From positions 181,377 through 235,212 of the forward strand of contig ML769440.1 in NCBI GenBank assembly GCA_009733575.1: 53,836 nt of DNA, written 5' to 3'. The stretch comes from Gymnopus androsaceus JB14 (taxonomy: Eukaryota; Basidiomycota; Agaricomycetes; Agaricales; Omphalotaceae). Numbering within the stretch: position 1 is the stretch's first letter; each line of letters starts with the position of its first letter. This document shows, piece by piece, positions 1 to 11,590 of this stretch. Below the pieces are notes generated by a model, which worked only from the letters and a program-made list of their open reading frames with translations, did no database searches and was not told the origin of the DNA. The position numbers and the translations under genes are program-made.

Positions 1-298
1 AAACAGCCTGTCCAATGGCCAAGAGATGAGTTTTTGCTGTTGCGTGTTAGGGAGTGTTCTAGCTTTTCCAGAGTGAGATAAAGGATAGTAGAAGGCAAGA
101 GTTTTGCCGCCACCAGTATTGGAGATGTCCAGGAAAGTATTCTTCCTGAGCAAAGCATTCTGGCCAGCCCGTACTTTGGTAGTTGCGTAGAGGAGGGGAT
201 GTCAAATAACGAACAAATCATCTCCGATGCTTGTTGTCTTCTCAGGGTCTAATTCAGTAAGTGGCTGGTAGGCATGGGAATGCGAAGTCTATTGAACA
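1..298 (-). pseudogene. RecQ-like helicase, N-terminal fragment (motif I)
   Basis: Read on the minus strand, this encodes a superfamily-2 helicase N-terminus that runs off the window edge. A recognisable frame includes LYATTKVRAGQNALLRKN followed by SNTGGGKTLAFYYPL, whose TGGGKT is a Walker A/motif I. One in-frame stop (TGA, near 205) and a disturbed frame after motif I mark it as decayed. The plus-strand copies at 460-8,664 lack this segment and begin near motif Ia, so this piece is either an inverted fragment or the start of another element copy lying left of the window. RecQ-type helicases use ATP to unwind DNA, and in fungi they often occur in repeated, subtelomeric or transposon-linked copies. 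The orientation and motif are seen directly; the family assignment rests on the motif plus similarity of context. Confidence 0.6.
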
Positions 299-459
299 CG
301 TAAATTGCTGTCAAAGAATTTATCTATCATACAGATATGACAAAAAAATCTGTAAGTATCACATTTATGGTTATTCAGGTTTGATTTCTGAATTTCCATA
401 TTGATACATTATCTCCGGGAAATTGGCTTATTGAGAACACTGTGCGTATCTTGTGATAT

Positions 460-3400
460 CAAAATCAATGATTTTGGCCACATGTAGGTCCTATGAAGTT
501 TGAAAAATATTCTGTACTGGGGTTGGATTCTGATGAATAGCTGGCCCCTAGGGTTGGAGAGATGGCTCTAAGCAATTAAATGGGAATTCGCCTTTAAGGT
601 GACTGTCTTAAAATCGCACTCAGGATGTATATCTATTTCCCTTGTGGACTTATTAGCCTGAATTCCGTCTACTTGCCGAGACATTCACAGACTTGCATGT
701 CAATATCGCGAAGCCGGTCCGAGCATATGACCGCCCTGGATATGGCTGCAAGCTACATACATCTCATTCCAGCATGCAATGTCCTGAGTTTCAGACCTTC
801 ATATTTGCCTATGTACACAATTACCCTTTGATTGGTGTGTTGCGCATGCCTTTTGGCTCTGACACATATTTAATCCAGTGAAAACGGAAAGGGAGGTTTT
901 AGTATTATAGATTGTTTGTCACAGGACACATTGTTATAAATTTTTCCAAATTTCCACTGAATTGTTTTTCGGTTCTTTATCAATTTTCAGTTAACCTCTT
1001 TATTCCTCCTCCCTTCACCCCGATATCGGCAATCCTTCCCCTTCATCCGCTGGCCATTGACCCCCTTGCCACCTCATTTGGTTGACTTGTCTCGCCCGAC
1101 ACAGCAACTTGATATAACTCTGGGTTACACTTGATTTCTAGTCATTTAAGCGTGGATCATTTCAGGATAAGCGTTGTGATTTGAATAGTAAATTGTATTC
1201 CTGTATCACTTGAATAGCTAAGCCAAGGTTGCTCCACCCTTGTTTCAAATGAAAAGTCTACATGTTGCGCTTTCTGTTTGCAATCTCCAGCATCCACGCG
1301 ACACCTTCTCTGCTTCTTTTCTCTCTCCCTTGCAATGGCACTAGCCCAGAAGATTTTCCTCAGACACTCATATCTCAGTCCAGGATTCCAACATCCCCGC
1401 TTGTAAGACTAGTAAAAAGGGGCTCGTAAAAAGCTCCAAAGGCATTTCAAGGATTGAAGCCAACTAGCATGAACGATAGGAGAATTGTCATATCTACAAT
1501 CCATAGTAACTTAGGTTGTAAGTTTGCTCAAGTTGCTCGCAGATTTACTTGAAATTGAAATAATCATGATACTATCATCTTACAACGGTAATACACGCCT
1601 TCAACTTATATTCCATTCCATCGATTCGATAAATATTTCTCTGGTTAACGCTATCATTCTAATTATTCAATCTAAACAAGCGGACTTAAAAATTTGGTAT
1701 ATCAATTCTATTGAGTATAAAAACTTTTATATATACAAACTACTAATTTTGCACTTGCTAAAGTCAGACCACCCTTATCAGAAAATAGATCATTCATTCC
1801 CCAACCTCCAAATATCAATGTACCCCTAAGAAAGCTAAAATATTTTTTGATTCCGCTAGTAGTAGGATGCGGACTGTTGTTTGCCTTTGAACTGTTAGTG
1901 CTAACTACGACACAAAACTGAGAACATGAGTAAAGTCGGTCAGTATATATTAAACATTCCTATATATCTTTAAACTAATTTTTGTCTTGAATTAGGCAGG
2001 AGAAACATGGACTTAACCGGCTGCGGTATCAAGCGTGCGTGAATTCATTTGGTGGGAACCATCGTACATTCACTTAATCATACAAGCAGACCTTGAGGCG
2101 TATGTGTGCTGTATCTTCTCTGGAGCTGGGGAGAAGCAATATGTGATTCGATGGTCTAGCGGTATTTAAGCTGTCAGCGCTAGCATACCACACTTCTTTT
2201 GTGAATTTTTTTTGACACAATGGTATGCAGAAGCATTGAACAAGCCCATCTTACCACGAGGATTTCTACCCAATTGAAGAGTAGATCCCAGACGTGAGCA
2301 AGGTATTGTGTTTAACATATGAAGTGGGTCAAATTAAAGTGTGTATAAGATGGTAATAGAACCGAATGCACTATATTATTGTAGGTGGATGAGTGTTGCA
2401 AAGGTCCAAGGTTGTGTATTAGATGTGATATCAATAAACTGGAAGACAAGAGAATGAAGGTTATGTGTTATTGTATAGATGGTTTAAGATATTTTATTAT
2501 GCGGAGGCGGTAGCCCTGAGCCTACCGAATACCCTGAGTACACGGTGATGCCAAGTTTATCAAAAAGGTGCTTGTAAGGTATAGGGTGAACCTATTATAA
2601 CATAAGTATTGAAGCCCATCGGATAGAAAATCTCGAAGTTATCTTTTGTTGTGTTTTTTGTACTAACATGGAAAAGATGTACCCATACACTAATTACCCT
2701 TATTTGAAATACAATCATCTATTAATAGAGAAACCTAATTCGAAGTCCGTAAGTTCGATCCCCCAACATACATATATAAATGATTTCCTTCTAGTCCACC
2801 TCAAACTGTAGTTCGGCATTTCAGTTTGTTTACCCTCTTTTCCTAATTATAATACATTAGACAACTCCAGGACGCCAAGGATAGCTAATGATCAACAAAC
2901 TGCAACACCCAAACTCTAAAATATCCCAGGTCTGAACAACTCCTACCCCTCTCGATATACAAATCACTGCACTCCCTTAATCAACTAAAAATATTTTACT
3001 GACACAGGTTATTTCACGCAAATCTGTCCCCTTTCGTAAGCCCGAGTTGATACTTTAGATAGACTGAGCAAACCCAAAAGAAATTGGCAGAGATCCTATC
3101 GACTGTAGAAGTTTGTCACATGATCCTGTATGAAGGCATCAGTCAGATTCTTGAATCACAGGGAAGATGGAATTCATTCGAAGAGATCAAATATCAATTG
3201 CCAATGACTAAGCTTTAGTACCAGCTGAACAAATAGCCACCTTGTTCTGGTTGTTCTGAAATCAGATACCTCTAAGAAACACCAACAGGAAATCTAACTT
3301 TGGGGTCTTTATCCTACTGAAATAATAAACCAGTATTCCAGGGAAACAAACAAATTTTTCAGGATAGCTTACCTGGGTTAAGTGGTTCGCTTTCCAGATT

Positions 3401-5170
3401 TACTGTAACAGAAAAATGGCAAAGGCACGCTTAGAAAAGATCCGTGAATGTGTGCTTTAAGGCGGGCTGCTTCAGGATTAAAGCAAACGAAGGGACTTGC
3501 ATTGATATATGTAGTCACTCATCAATGAAGCTTGTTAGATAGAGTCCATGTTTTTAAGTTGAGTTTTCTGAATATCAAGAGGTGGTTTGCTCGGGCAAAA
3601 AAAAACAAAGTCAATGAAATTAGGGCCTTCTGCGAAACTGCCCCAAAAGAAATGTATGTAATACCTATTATGGTCTTCAGTGGGTACATAATTTATTTAG
3701 ATACTAATAACATACTGTTTCTAGGTGTTACCCTGGAACTAGGCTTCTGATCCCACCCGCTTATCAGATGTTGAATGTGATCAACGGTCAGCCAACTACG
3801 CGGAAGGCCTCCTTTTGGAAGAGAGTGGGCATCCCACTTGCAGATCACAATAGAGGTCACCGAATTATGTGAACATTTAACTTTAGTGAAAAATTTTGAT
3901 TTGACACCACCACATACCTCTGCAATGAAATGGGCCATGTCCTCCTTCCCTCACCTGAACGGTAAAGAGGTATTTTATGTGTGTTTATGGTCTTGATCAG
4001 AAATAATTGCCATATTTTTCAGCCCTTTATAAAAGTAGATTGAGCTTTAGCTGCAGCAATATTAGCCAGACATCTTGTACTGTTTTCTCGGAATCCAAGG
4101 AAATATAATATCAAGCACCAAACTTTTATGAGATTCAATAACTTTCATTACTGATCACTTGGATCAGATTTAACGGATCCCAAGCACGTGTGTAAAAAGA
4201 ATGAATTTCAAGGTAAGTACAGTCCATTTATGGGCCCAGTTATCAGCAAATATTTGGGTTTCTTGAATAGCACAAATACTTACTCTCCTTACAACGTCAA
4301 AGGTAAGGGAAAGATTGTTTATCAATCTTCAATATAGCCATATATAATCTTTATTCAGGTAAAAGTCATTAATCCTCTTCATATTAAACCGTTCTATGAC
4401 TTCATTATTCTGGATTTTTGTGGAATTATTTCAAAAAAGGGGCAAATAAGTATTCTGGTGTGTATTCATTGCTCTAAAGCTCTCCAGTATTTGGAACGGA
4501 ATAACAAATCGACTCAATTTCAAGCACTATAAGAAAACCGCACGATATCTTAAATTGGATTCATTCTTTCGTAGTGAGATGCTTGCGCCACATGCCATAC
4601 ACCAGTGTTGCAGTTATTGGGTCAGCATTGAGGCAAATAAATCTCATCCACAATGCATTAATAGGTTTTTTCGTAAAATTCAAGTTAGTCTCTCAATAAA
4701 TACGTGAGAAATATTATCTAACCTACTTAGCAAGATAATACAAAGTACTAAATCATACAAGATTTTAAATATCGGTCTTTGCGGAAAGATAGAGTTCTGC
4801 ACTGAAATATATTCTTCAGATATTCTTGAAGCAAATTTGTGTTTGCTCAAGATTGAAAGTTCACAAATTGTGAGACTCTATTAGGTGACTGACAAGTGTT
4901 CCCCAGTCACTAATCGGAGACCAAACTAGAAGATTCAAAGTCGCATTTTCATGAATAATATTATTGTTTAGAAAATAGAAATAGAAGTGACCGAAACAGA
5001 ACTGTTTCGCCCACGCTAGTCATATATATTACCCATGACTTTACTAAAAAGTGATAAAAGTAAATTGAAAACACCAAGATTTTTCAATGTGCAAAGCATT
5101 GACCAACAAATAGATCAAGCAAAAGGAAAGGAATTTAATCAGACCTTTAACCTTATGGATAGTCTACACC
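460..5170 (+). pseudogene. Decayed RecQ-like helicase/bromodomain copy 1
   Basis: This is a heavily degraded direct-repeat copy of the element at 5,380-8,430. Matching blocks are 480-560 (to 5,405-5,455), 1,250-1,375 (to 5,715-5,830), 1,995-2,150 (to 6,061-6,190), 2,400-3,660 (to about 6,430-7,230), 3,700-4,960 (to 7,260-8,320) and 4,965-5,145 (to the bromodomain exon). No reading frame survives. Relative to copy 2 it is about a quarter to a third longer in many blocks because one to four extra bases, often A, appear every 5-15 positions. The stretches 600-1,240 and 1,400-1,990 have no counterpart in copy 2 and are AT-rich sequence in which I see no gene. Extra material in copy 1, rather than loss in copy 2, is the better reading where copy 2 keeps an open frame (6,797-7,252). 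Confidence 0.65.
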
Positions 5171-5234
5171 ACAGAGTTATTATTTCATTCATAAATAACG
5201 AATCTCCTCTTCCTTTCTGTTATTGTTATAATTT

Positions 5235-8200
5235 TTGGGCTCTCAAGCAGATAGCTTGAACAGGATAGGGGTACTGGCTGTAGCTATGACTCGGGAGACC
5301 ACTGATTTGGATGAAGTTCTGAAGGTATGTATGTCTCGCTTGGCTTATTCTAAACATTGGCATGACCTTGTACTTTTCAAAATCAGGATTTTGGCAGTGG
5401 TCAGTATCGAGTTGGATTTGCTGGCCCCAAGATGGCTCTCAGCAATAAATTCTATACTCATGTACTTGATAATCCTGAATTCCAATGCAGCATTGCTGCT
5501 GTCATTGTTGACAAAGCTCACAACATCTCAGAGTGGGGTACAGACAATTTTCAACCTGACTTTGCTCATATATCCTCCCTTCTTGGCCAACTTCCCGCTG
5601 GCATGCCCTCATTGCTGCCTCTGCAACTGTTCCTCCTGAAGTCATTGCGGACATTCAGGATAAGCTTGGATTTGGAAATGACTTCAAATGCATTTTGGTT
5701 TCAAATGAAAAGCTCAATGTTGCGCTTTCTGTTTGCAATCTCCAGCATCCACGCGACACCTTCTCTGGCCTTCTATTTCTCTTCCCTTGCAATGACACTA
5801 GCCCAGAAGATTTTCCTCAGACACTCATCTATGTCAACAGTTGTGCAGAAGCTGAACAGATTCAGGATTTCTTACAGAAGGATTGTCCGGAGTGGATCCC
5901 CCATGTCGTATTTGAGTTCTATCATCAATACATAGCTGAGGACCACAAAGCTATAATCAAGAAAGCAATTGCTGATGGAACACTGCGTGCTGTTAGTGCT
6001 ACTGACACACTGGGAATGGTAAGTCTCAATATTAAACTATATTCTTAAAACTAATGTTTGATACAGGGAATGGACTTCCGGGGTATCAAGCGCGTGATTC
6101 TTTGGATGGAACCATGTACATTCAACTTAATCATCCAGAGACTTGGGCGTTGTGTGTGTATCTTCTCTGAGCTGGGAGAAGCAATTGTGTTCATCACGAA
6201 AGCTGCGCTCAAACACTTTCTTGTGAAATTTGACCTTGAGAGCATTGAAAACCCAGAGGATGCTCCCAATGAAGAAGATCCAGAGTGGGAGGAGTGAACA
6301 TATGAAGTCAAGGAAAGGGAAGAGGAAGAGAATGACAATAGTAGTGGTGAGGAGGGTCAAGTTGATGTTGTGGAAGATGTTCTACTGGAAGACAAGGATG
6401 AGGATGAGGATGAGGATGGTGATATTTTAATGCAGGCTAGCCCTGAGCCTGAACCAACACAATGCCAAGGCACAAAGTGCAGGAAGGTGCTTACATGTAT
6501 TGAAGCCCATGGTAGATGGTTTCTTTTGTGGTTTTTGACTACTGAAAAGTGTCCACATATCCCATGGAACAAATCTATGGAAACCATTCGAAGTGTAAGC
6601 TGATCCAACATCATGATATTCTGTACTAACTTAGTTGGCACAGTGTCCTCTCCATTTAGTGCACCTCCAGGCGCCAGGTGCTATGAACAACTGCAACCCC
6701 AATCTCTTCCCAGTTGACACTATCTGTCTCACTGGCCCTAATCAACTCTAACTGCCAGGTTTTTCACGCAAATCGCTGCCCGAGGTCTTTGATGCTGTGC
6801 AACAAGAATTGCGAGTCCTTCGAGAGAAGTTTGTCACTGACCTGTATGGGCATAGTCAGTTCTTGATCACAGGGAAGATGATTCTTCAAGACAATATCAT
6901 TGCCATACTAGCTGAACATGCCCGTTCTGTTGTTTCTGTTGATACTCTGAAACAACAGGTCTACTGGCATTCTGATAACCAGTTTAGGAACAACATTTTT
7001 CAGGTAGTTACCCTGGTTGTGGTTCGCTTTCCAGATACTGTACAGATGGCAAAGCAGTTAGAAGATCGTGAATGTGTGCTTAAGGCGCTGCTTCAGATAA
7101 AGCAACGAGACTTGCATGAAAAGCTGTCACTCATTCATGAAGCTTGTTTAGGTCCAGTTTTGGCTGTTCAAGATGGTGCTCGGCAAGTCTGTAGGGCCTT
7201 CTTGCGACTGCCCCAAAAGAATGTATGTATACCTTTTTCTTCATTACTATAATACTAATCATTTTCTAGGTGTACCCTGACTAGGCTTGTCCCCACCCGC
7301 TTTCAGATGTTGATGTGATCAACGGTCAGCCAACTACGCGAGGCCTCCTTTGGAAGCGGCTGGGCTCCACTTGCAGTCACTAATAGGGTCACGAATTTGT
7401 GACTTTAACTTAGTGAAATTTTGATTTCGAACCACCACTACCTCTGCATGAATGGCCTGTCCTCCTTCCTCCTGACGGTAAAGAGGTAATTTATGGGGTG
7501 TTTATGAGTCTTGATCACGAATATTGCCATTTTTCAGCCCTTTTACAGTAGATTGAGCTTGCTGCAGCAATTTAGCAGCCATCTTGTACTGTTTTCTCGG
7601 ATCCAGGTATAATATCAAGCCCAACTTTTGGATTCAATACTTCATTCTGTATCACTGGATCATGGTAAGCCTGTGCAGATGAATTCAAGGTAAGTAAGTC
7701 CTTTATGGCCCAGTTATCAGCAATTTTTGGTTCTGAATAGCACAATACTCTACTCTCCTTCAACGTCAAGGTAAGGAAAGATTGTTTCAATCTTCAATAT
7801 AGCCATTATATACTTTAGTAAGTCTAATCCTCTCATTTAAACCTTCTATCGACTTCATTATTCTGGATTTTTGGTGATTTTTCCAGCAATATCCTGGTTT
7901 TTCTTGCTCTAAAGCTCTCGTATTTGAGATACAATGCTAATTTCAGCTATAGAAAACCCACGATATCTTTTGGATTCACTCCGAGTCGGTGCTTGCGCAA
8001 TGCATACACCAGTGTTGCCAGTTTTGGGGTCAGCTTGGGCAATATCTCATCCCATGCATATATTTTTTCTTTCATATCTCTATAATGTGGATATCCTAAC
8101 TCTACAAGATGATACAAGTCTATCCATAATGATTTTATATTGGTCTTTGCGGAGGATAGAGTTCTGCACTGAAAACTCAGATTTCTTGAAGCAAAATTTT

Positions 8201-8664
8201 GCTAAGTTGAAGTCACAAATTTGTGACTCTATTAGTGACTGCAAGTGGTTCCCAGTCCTTCGGGAGCCAACTGAGCTGTCAAAGCGCATTTCAAATTTAT
8301 TTGAAATAGATGGTGACCGAACAGAACTGGCGCCACGAGTCTATACCCTGACTACTATACAGTAATTGAAACACCAATTTCAATGGCAAACATTGGCACA
8401 AATGTCAAGCAAGGAAAGGTTTATCAGTTGGTCACACAATATTCATCCGACTGGGATCTCATGTTTGAAAATGCGCACCAGTACAATGAAGATGGATCAA
8501 TGATCTACAAGGATTTGTATACCCTCCAACGTGTATTCAAAAATGCTCTCGAGGCTGCAACAAAGGTACACAGGATTGTTCTTGAAGACCCAGGGTAAGT
8601 GATTTTGGTTCATTCGTTTTTGTTGTTTGCTTATATTTTGGTAAGGTATGAAGATGAAGATTAA
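5235..8664 (+). pseudogene. RecQ-like DEAH helicase with C-terminal bromodomain, copy 2 (element ORF)
   Basis: Helicase blocks run in order. GSQADSLNRIG is the motif Ia region, followed by an intron at about 5,322-5,391. Motif II reads VDKAH near 5,508 instead of D-E-A-H. Motif III SATVPPEV (about 5,615) needs a one-base shift from the preceding frame. Motif IV is LIYVNS, motif V is TLGM/GMDF split by an intron (6,019-6,066), and motif VI is QRLGR. An in-frame TGA at 6,294-6,296 interrupts an acidic linker that continues in the same frame to CQGTKCRKVL. A Cys-rich piece (NNCNPNLFPVD) follows, then a 151-aa open block (6,797-7,252). The 3' end (8,341-8,664) encodes YPDYYTVIETPISMANI and WDLMFENAHQYNEDGSM, a bromodomain signature. 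An intron at 8,595-8,645 leads to a last exon ending GYEDED. The N-terminal ATP-binding segment is missing, so this copy should be catalytically dead. Confidence 0.75.
8341..8664 (+). other. Bromodomain exon at the 3' end of the helicase unit
   Basis: This is an acetyl-lysine-binding fold signature: YPDYY, then V-I-E-x-P-I-S-M in the ZA loop, and the N-x-Y-N-like NAHQYNEDGS at the BC loop, where the Asn normally contacts acetyl-lysine. Helix C (LYTLQRVFKNALEAA) follows. The frame is open from 8,341 to the intron donor at 8,595 (GGTAAGTG). The acceptor AG at 8,644-8,645 joins to a short acidic tail and TAA at 8,662-8,664. Upstream, 8,180-8,340 (about residues ISNLFEIDGDRTELAP in another frame) probably encodes the start of the same domain, shifted by one base. 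A degraded match exists in copy 1 near 4,965-5,145, so the bromodomain belonged to the unit before duplication. Whether it was one protein with the helicase is inferred from order and strand only. Confidence 0.7.
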
Positions 8665-9839
8665 GATATGGCATTATATTGTATACTGTCTATGTTATCG
8701 GAGTCCATAAATGTCATCATGTTTGCAACTGCATCATCCATCCCGTTGTATGCCTCATCCTCATCCAATGCAAGATCTTCCCGAGTAGTTTCATACTCCT
8801 CCTGGTGAGACTCCTATTCATCCTCATCTTCTTGTGATGTCCCATTAGCAACAGTGGGTTCAACAATGCCAAGATTTACTGGTGTACGCTGGTCTAGGCA
8901 AAATGTATGATATGCACCATGTGAGTTTGGATATTGCGACCCCTCTCCCAATAAGTCACGGCGTGGGTCAATGTATTCATTCGTTGGCCTCTCTATAATG
9001 TATTCTTGGATTTTGTATTCTTCTAGGGCTTCAGTGAGTATTTGGACCTCTTTTGATATGTTGGGAACTGTGTGGCTTGTACCTAAGCTTGAAATGTTGA
9101 AAGCTTGCTGCACTGTACGCATAGCATTTCAAAGCTCAAAAATACAAACAGTCACCATTGCCAACCATGACCAGCTCCGATTGCTGCTTTTGGCATTATA
9201 GATGATCTACAAAATAGCTCAGTCTAAGTACATTCAATTTTTTTTTAGAACTTGACATACCTTTGCCCAAAAGTTCTGATGCTCTTGTAACAGGTCAACC
9301 TCCTTGAAGCCATTAGGCCACCCCATGATATTAACAAGCTAGTTATACAAGAAGCATTTTCTATCATCAATGGTAAGCACACTAACTACATCATATATGT
9401 GGGATCACTTACCTCAATTCCTCAGGATAAGAAGCAACACATCCAAGAGTTTTGAAGATGGCATCAGCATATTTTGGCACCATCCTCTTGCTCTGCATCA
9501 TTACCATCCAGACCTTCAAGACATTCACAACCCGACCTATATCCCCGAATTTTACTGCATGAACAAACTCGACATAAAATAGAGCATCTCGGTTGAAAAG
9601 CATGGCATTCTCAAGAGTAGTGTCCCGGTAAGACTTCTGCTTGAGCTCATCATAAGCCTTAGTTGTAAACAAATTCTTGTAGACTTTGTTTGAAATGTGG
9701 TTGAAATTTTCCATCATCGCTGATTCTGCCCACTCCTCCAGTGAATTACAACCACAGAAGATTCGATAGCCATCCTTGATATGTGCTGTGAGCAAAATTT
9801 GAAGAAGCTCATGTGCTGGTGATGAGTTAGATTTGTGCT

Positions 9840-11590
9840 AGGTATGAAAACCAACCAAACAACAATCACCCCAATCAGATACAATCCAAAAGGTTTAATT
9901 TAATGCAAGGAAGGAGGTTGTCGAAGGTTCCCTCAACTACTAATTGATTCGAAGAGAAAAGCACTTGACAGTTGACACAGATAGTGCGCAATGAACAAGG
10001 TTTTATATTTCAGGAGGGAGGTTTTGAAAAGCCAACTAACGTACGATGACACGCTGAACTAATCGAGGGGAAAGCAAACACCAAAGCACAGGTCAAGTAC
10101 GCCGACTCAACAAACGACTTTGCGTATCAAACGACTTTGCGTATCTGGAGCCTTTACGTCGCCGCGCAATGATACTCCAACTCTCAGGGATTCCCGCGAG
10201 TTACCTAACAAGCTTATATGACCGCCGCGCAAGTCACTCGAGTAGGTGTTTTTAACACACTCAGTCGAAGAGCAGGCAAGGGGTAGAATCTGTTGGTAAA
10301 GCTAGGTAACACTCCAAGAAGCTTCCTCCCTAAAACTAGACCAAGCCGACACTTGGGTCCAAGACCTTTCCTAATCAACAACGGGCTCGTCAAGGTGTGC
10401 ACATTAAGCTCCACCTGCAGTCCTAAGACTGATGTGACCTCTCTTCGAGATGAAAACCAGGAATGCTCGACTTAATAGCTGGGAAGTAGAATGAATTGCC
10501 TCAGTATTATCGAGGTTACAAGAAGGCCACCTGTTTCAAAGGTTGCAGAGGACAATGCAGACGCATCTGAGCGTGTACGAATCACTACAGGTCCTAAGAT
10601 AGAACTGTGTTTCAGGTATCAAGTCTGACTTGTCATTCTGAGATAGAATAGCTACCCTTATATACTGAGCGAGATATATGAAAATAGGAAAATGAGAGAA
10701 ACTGAGCGAGATAGGATGAAACAGAGTAAGTAAAATAGAAAAAGATAAATAATGTCCATATATGCATGTATACTATGGTTTTGCCTCGACGTTTTCCTGC
10801 CTCGTTCGTTTGTCTTCCTCGATTGGGTTGACTTTTTGGGATTTTGGTCTGAATCGACTTGAGTCATTTGCCTTTTTACAAGGCTCGCCAGTTCCTTTAG
10901 CAGAACAGCCCTCGGAAGTATTTCTATGTTTTTCCTTGCCAATGGGAGACTGGTTATTATCCCTAGTTCTGCACGGTCTCGAGTCTAGATGCCTGGTAGC
11001 ATATGGATCTTGGTAAAACACTGAGGCTCGGATAGAAACACTCCTTGGTCCTTCCGTGCTCTAGAAGTAGCTACAGCAAGTGGGTCATGTGGCCGCATTG
11101 GACTGCCGCAGCTATCTGCCTGGGCACTTTCCAGTGAGCGTCAACTTTGAGGGCACCCGTTAGGGTACTTCCTCATCTCGGTCCACCTTGCTTGGTTTAA
11201 TAAACTTGAGTGTCGTTTAGACTCCTTGGTGAGCTGATTGCGGAAGCGATGCCTTGTTAAGACTTCAATTCCTTGGGTATATCCTTCGATGACCTAGCCT
11301 AGTATAACTGGTATGTGGGCTTGTTTATCTGCCTCGGTCAGCAACTTGTTATCCAACAAGCTTGCCTTGCTGCACCATACTGCGCATAGGACTTTGATCG
11401 AGGCGCATTCACAAAGTTAAGTATGGTACCCTTGCACGTACCGTTACTCTGCAACCTCTTGGGTAGAATAGGTCCTCGGTAGATTTTAACTATCAGCTCG
11501 GGCTCACTATAGTTCTCTTATTGACCGTGTTTTGTTACTAACAGAACCTAGGATTATTGGTTCTGCGCAGTTCTAGTCTTAGCCAAAAAA
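9840..11590. mobile_element. About 1.75 kb unidentified insertion inside the DUF6589 gene
   Basis: The DUF6589 frame stops after a W-K-P block near 11,605 and resumes with SSPAHELLQILLTAHIKDGY near 9,830. Normally these blocks are close together, so the sequence between them is an insertion. It has no ORF I can support, a higher C+G and CpG content than its flanks, and CT-rich runs. A minus-strand TGTTA begins near 11,541, as in many LTR ends, but I could not find a convincing matching terminus or target duplication at the other edge. A solo LTR, a non-autonomous element or a captured fragment are all possible. Confidence 0.4.

Noticed and set aside
1524..1829. 101-codon ORF
   Set aside because: AT-rich, no ATG needed for the call, no recognisable domain, and inside the decayed copy 1 region.
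2725..2780. tRNA-like T-loop (aagttcgatccccc)
   Set aside because: No matching D-arm, anticodon stem or acceptor stem can be placed around it.
6051..6360. Minus-strand ORFs rich in Ser/Phe opposite the helicase linker
   Set aside because: They are the complement of the Glu/Asp-rich plus-strand linker, a typical shadow of purine-rich coding sequence.
10214..11021. Several short ORFs inside the DUF6589 insertion
   Set aside because: No motif, start codons arbitrary, and no similarity to reverse transcriptase, integrase or transposase.
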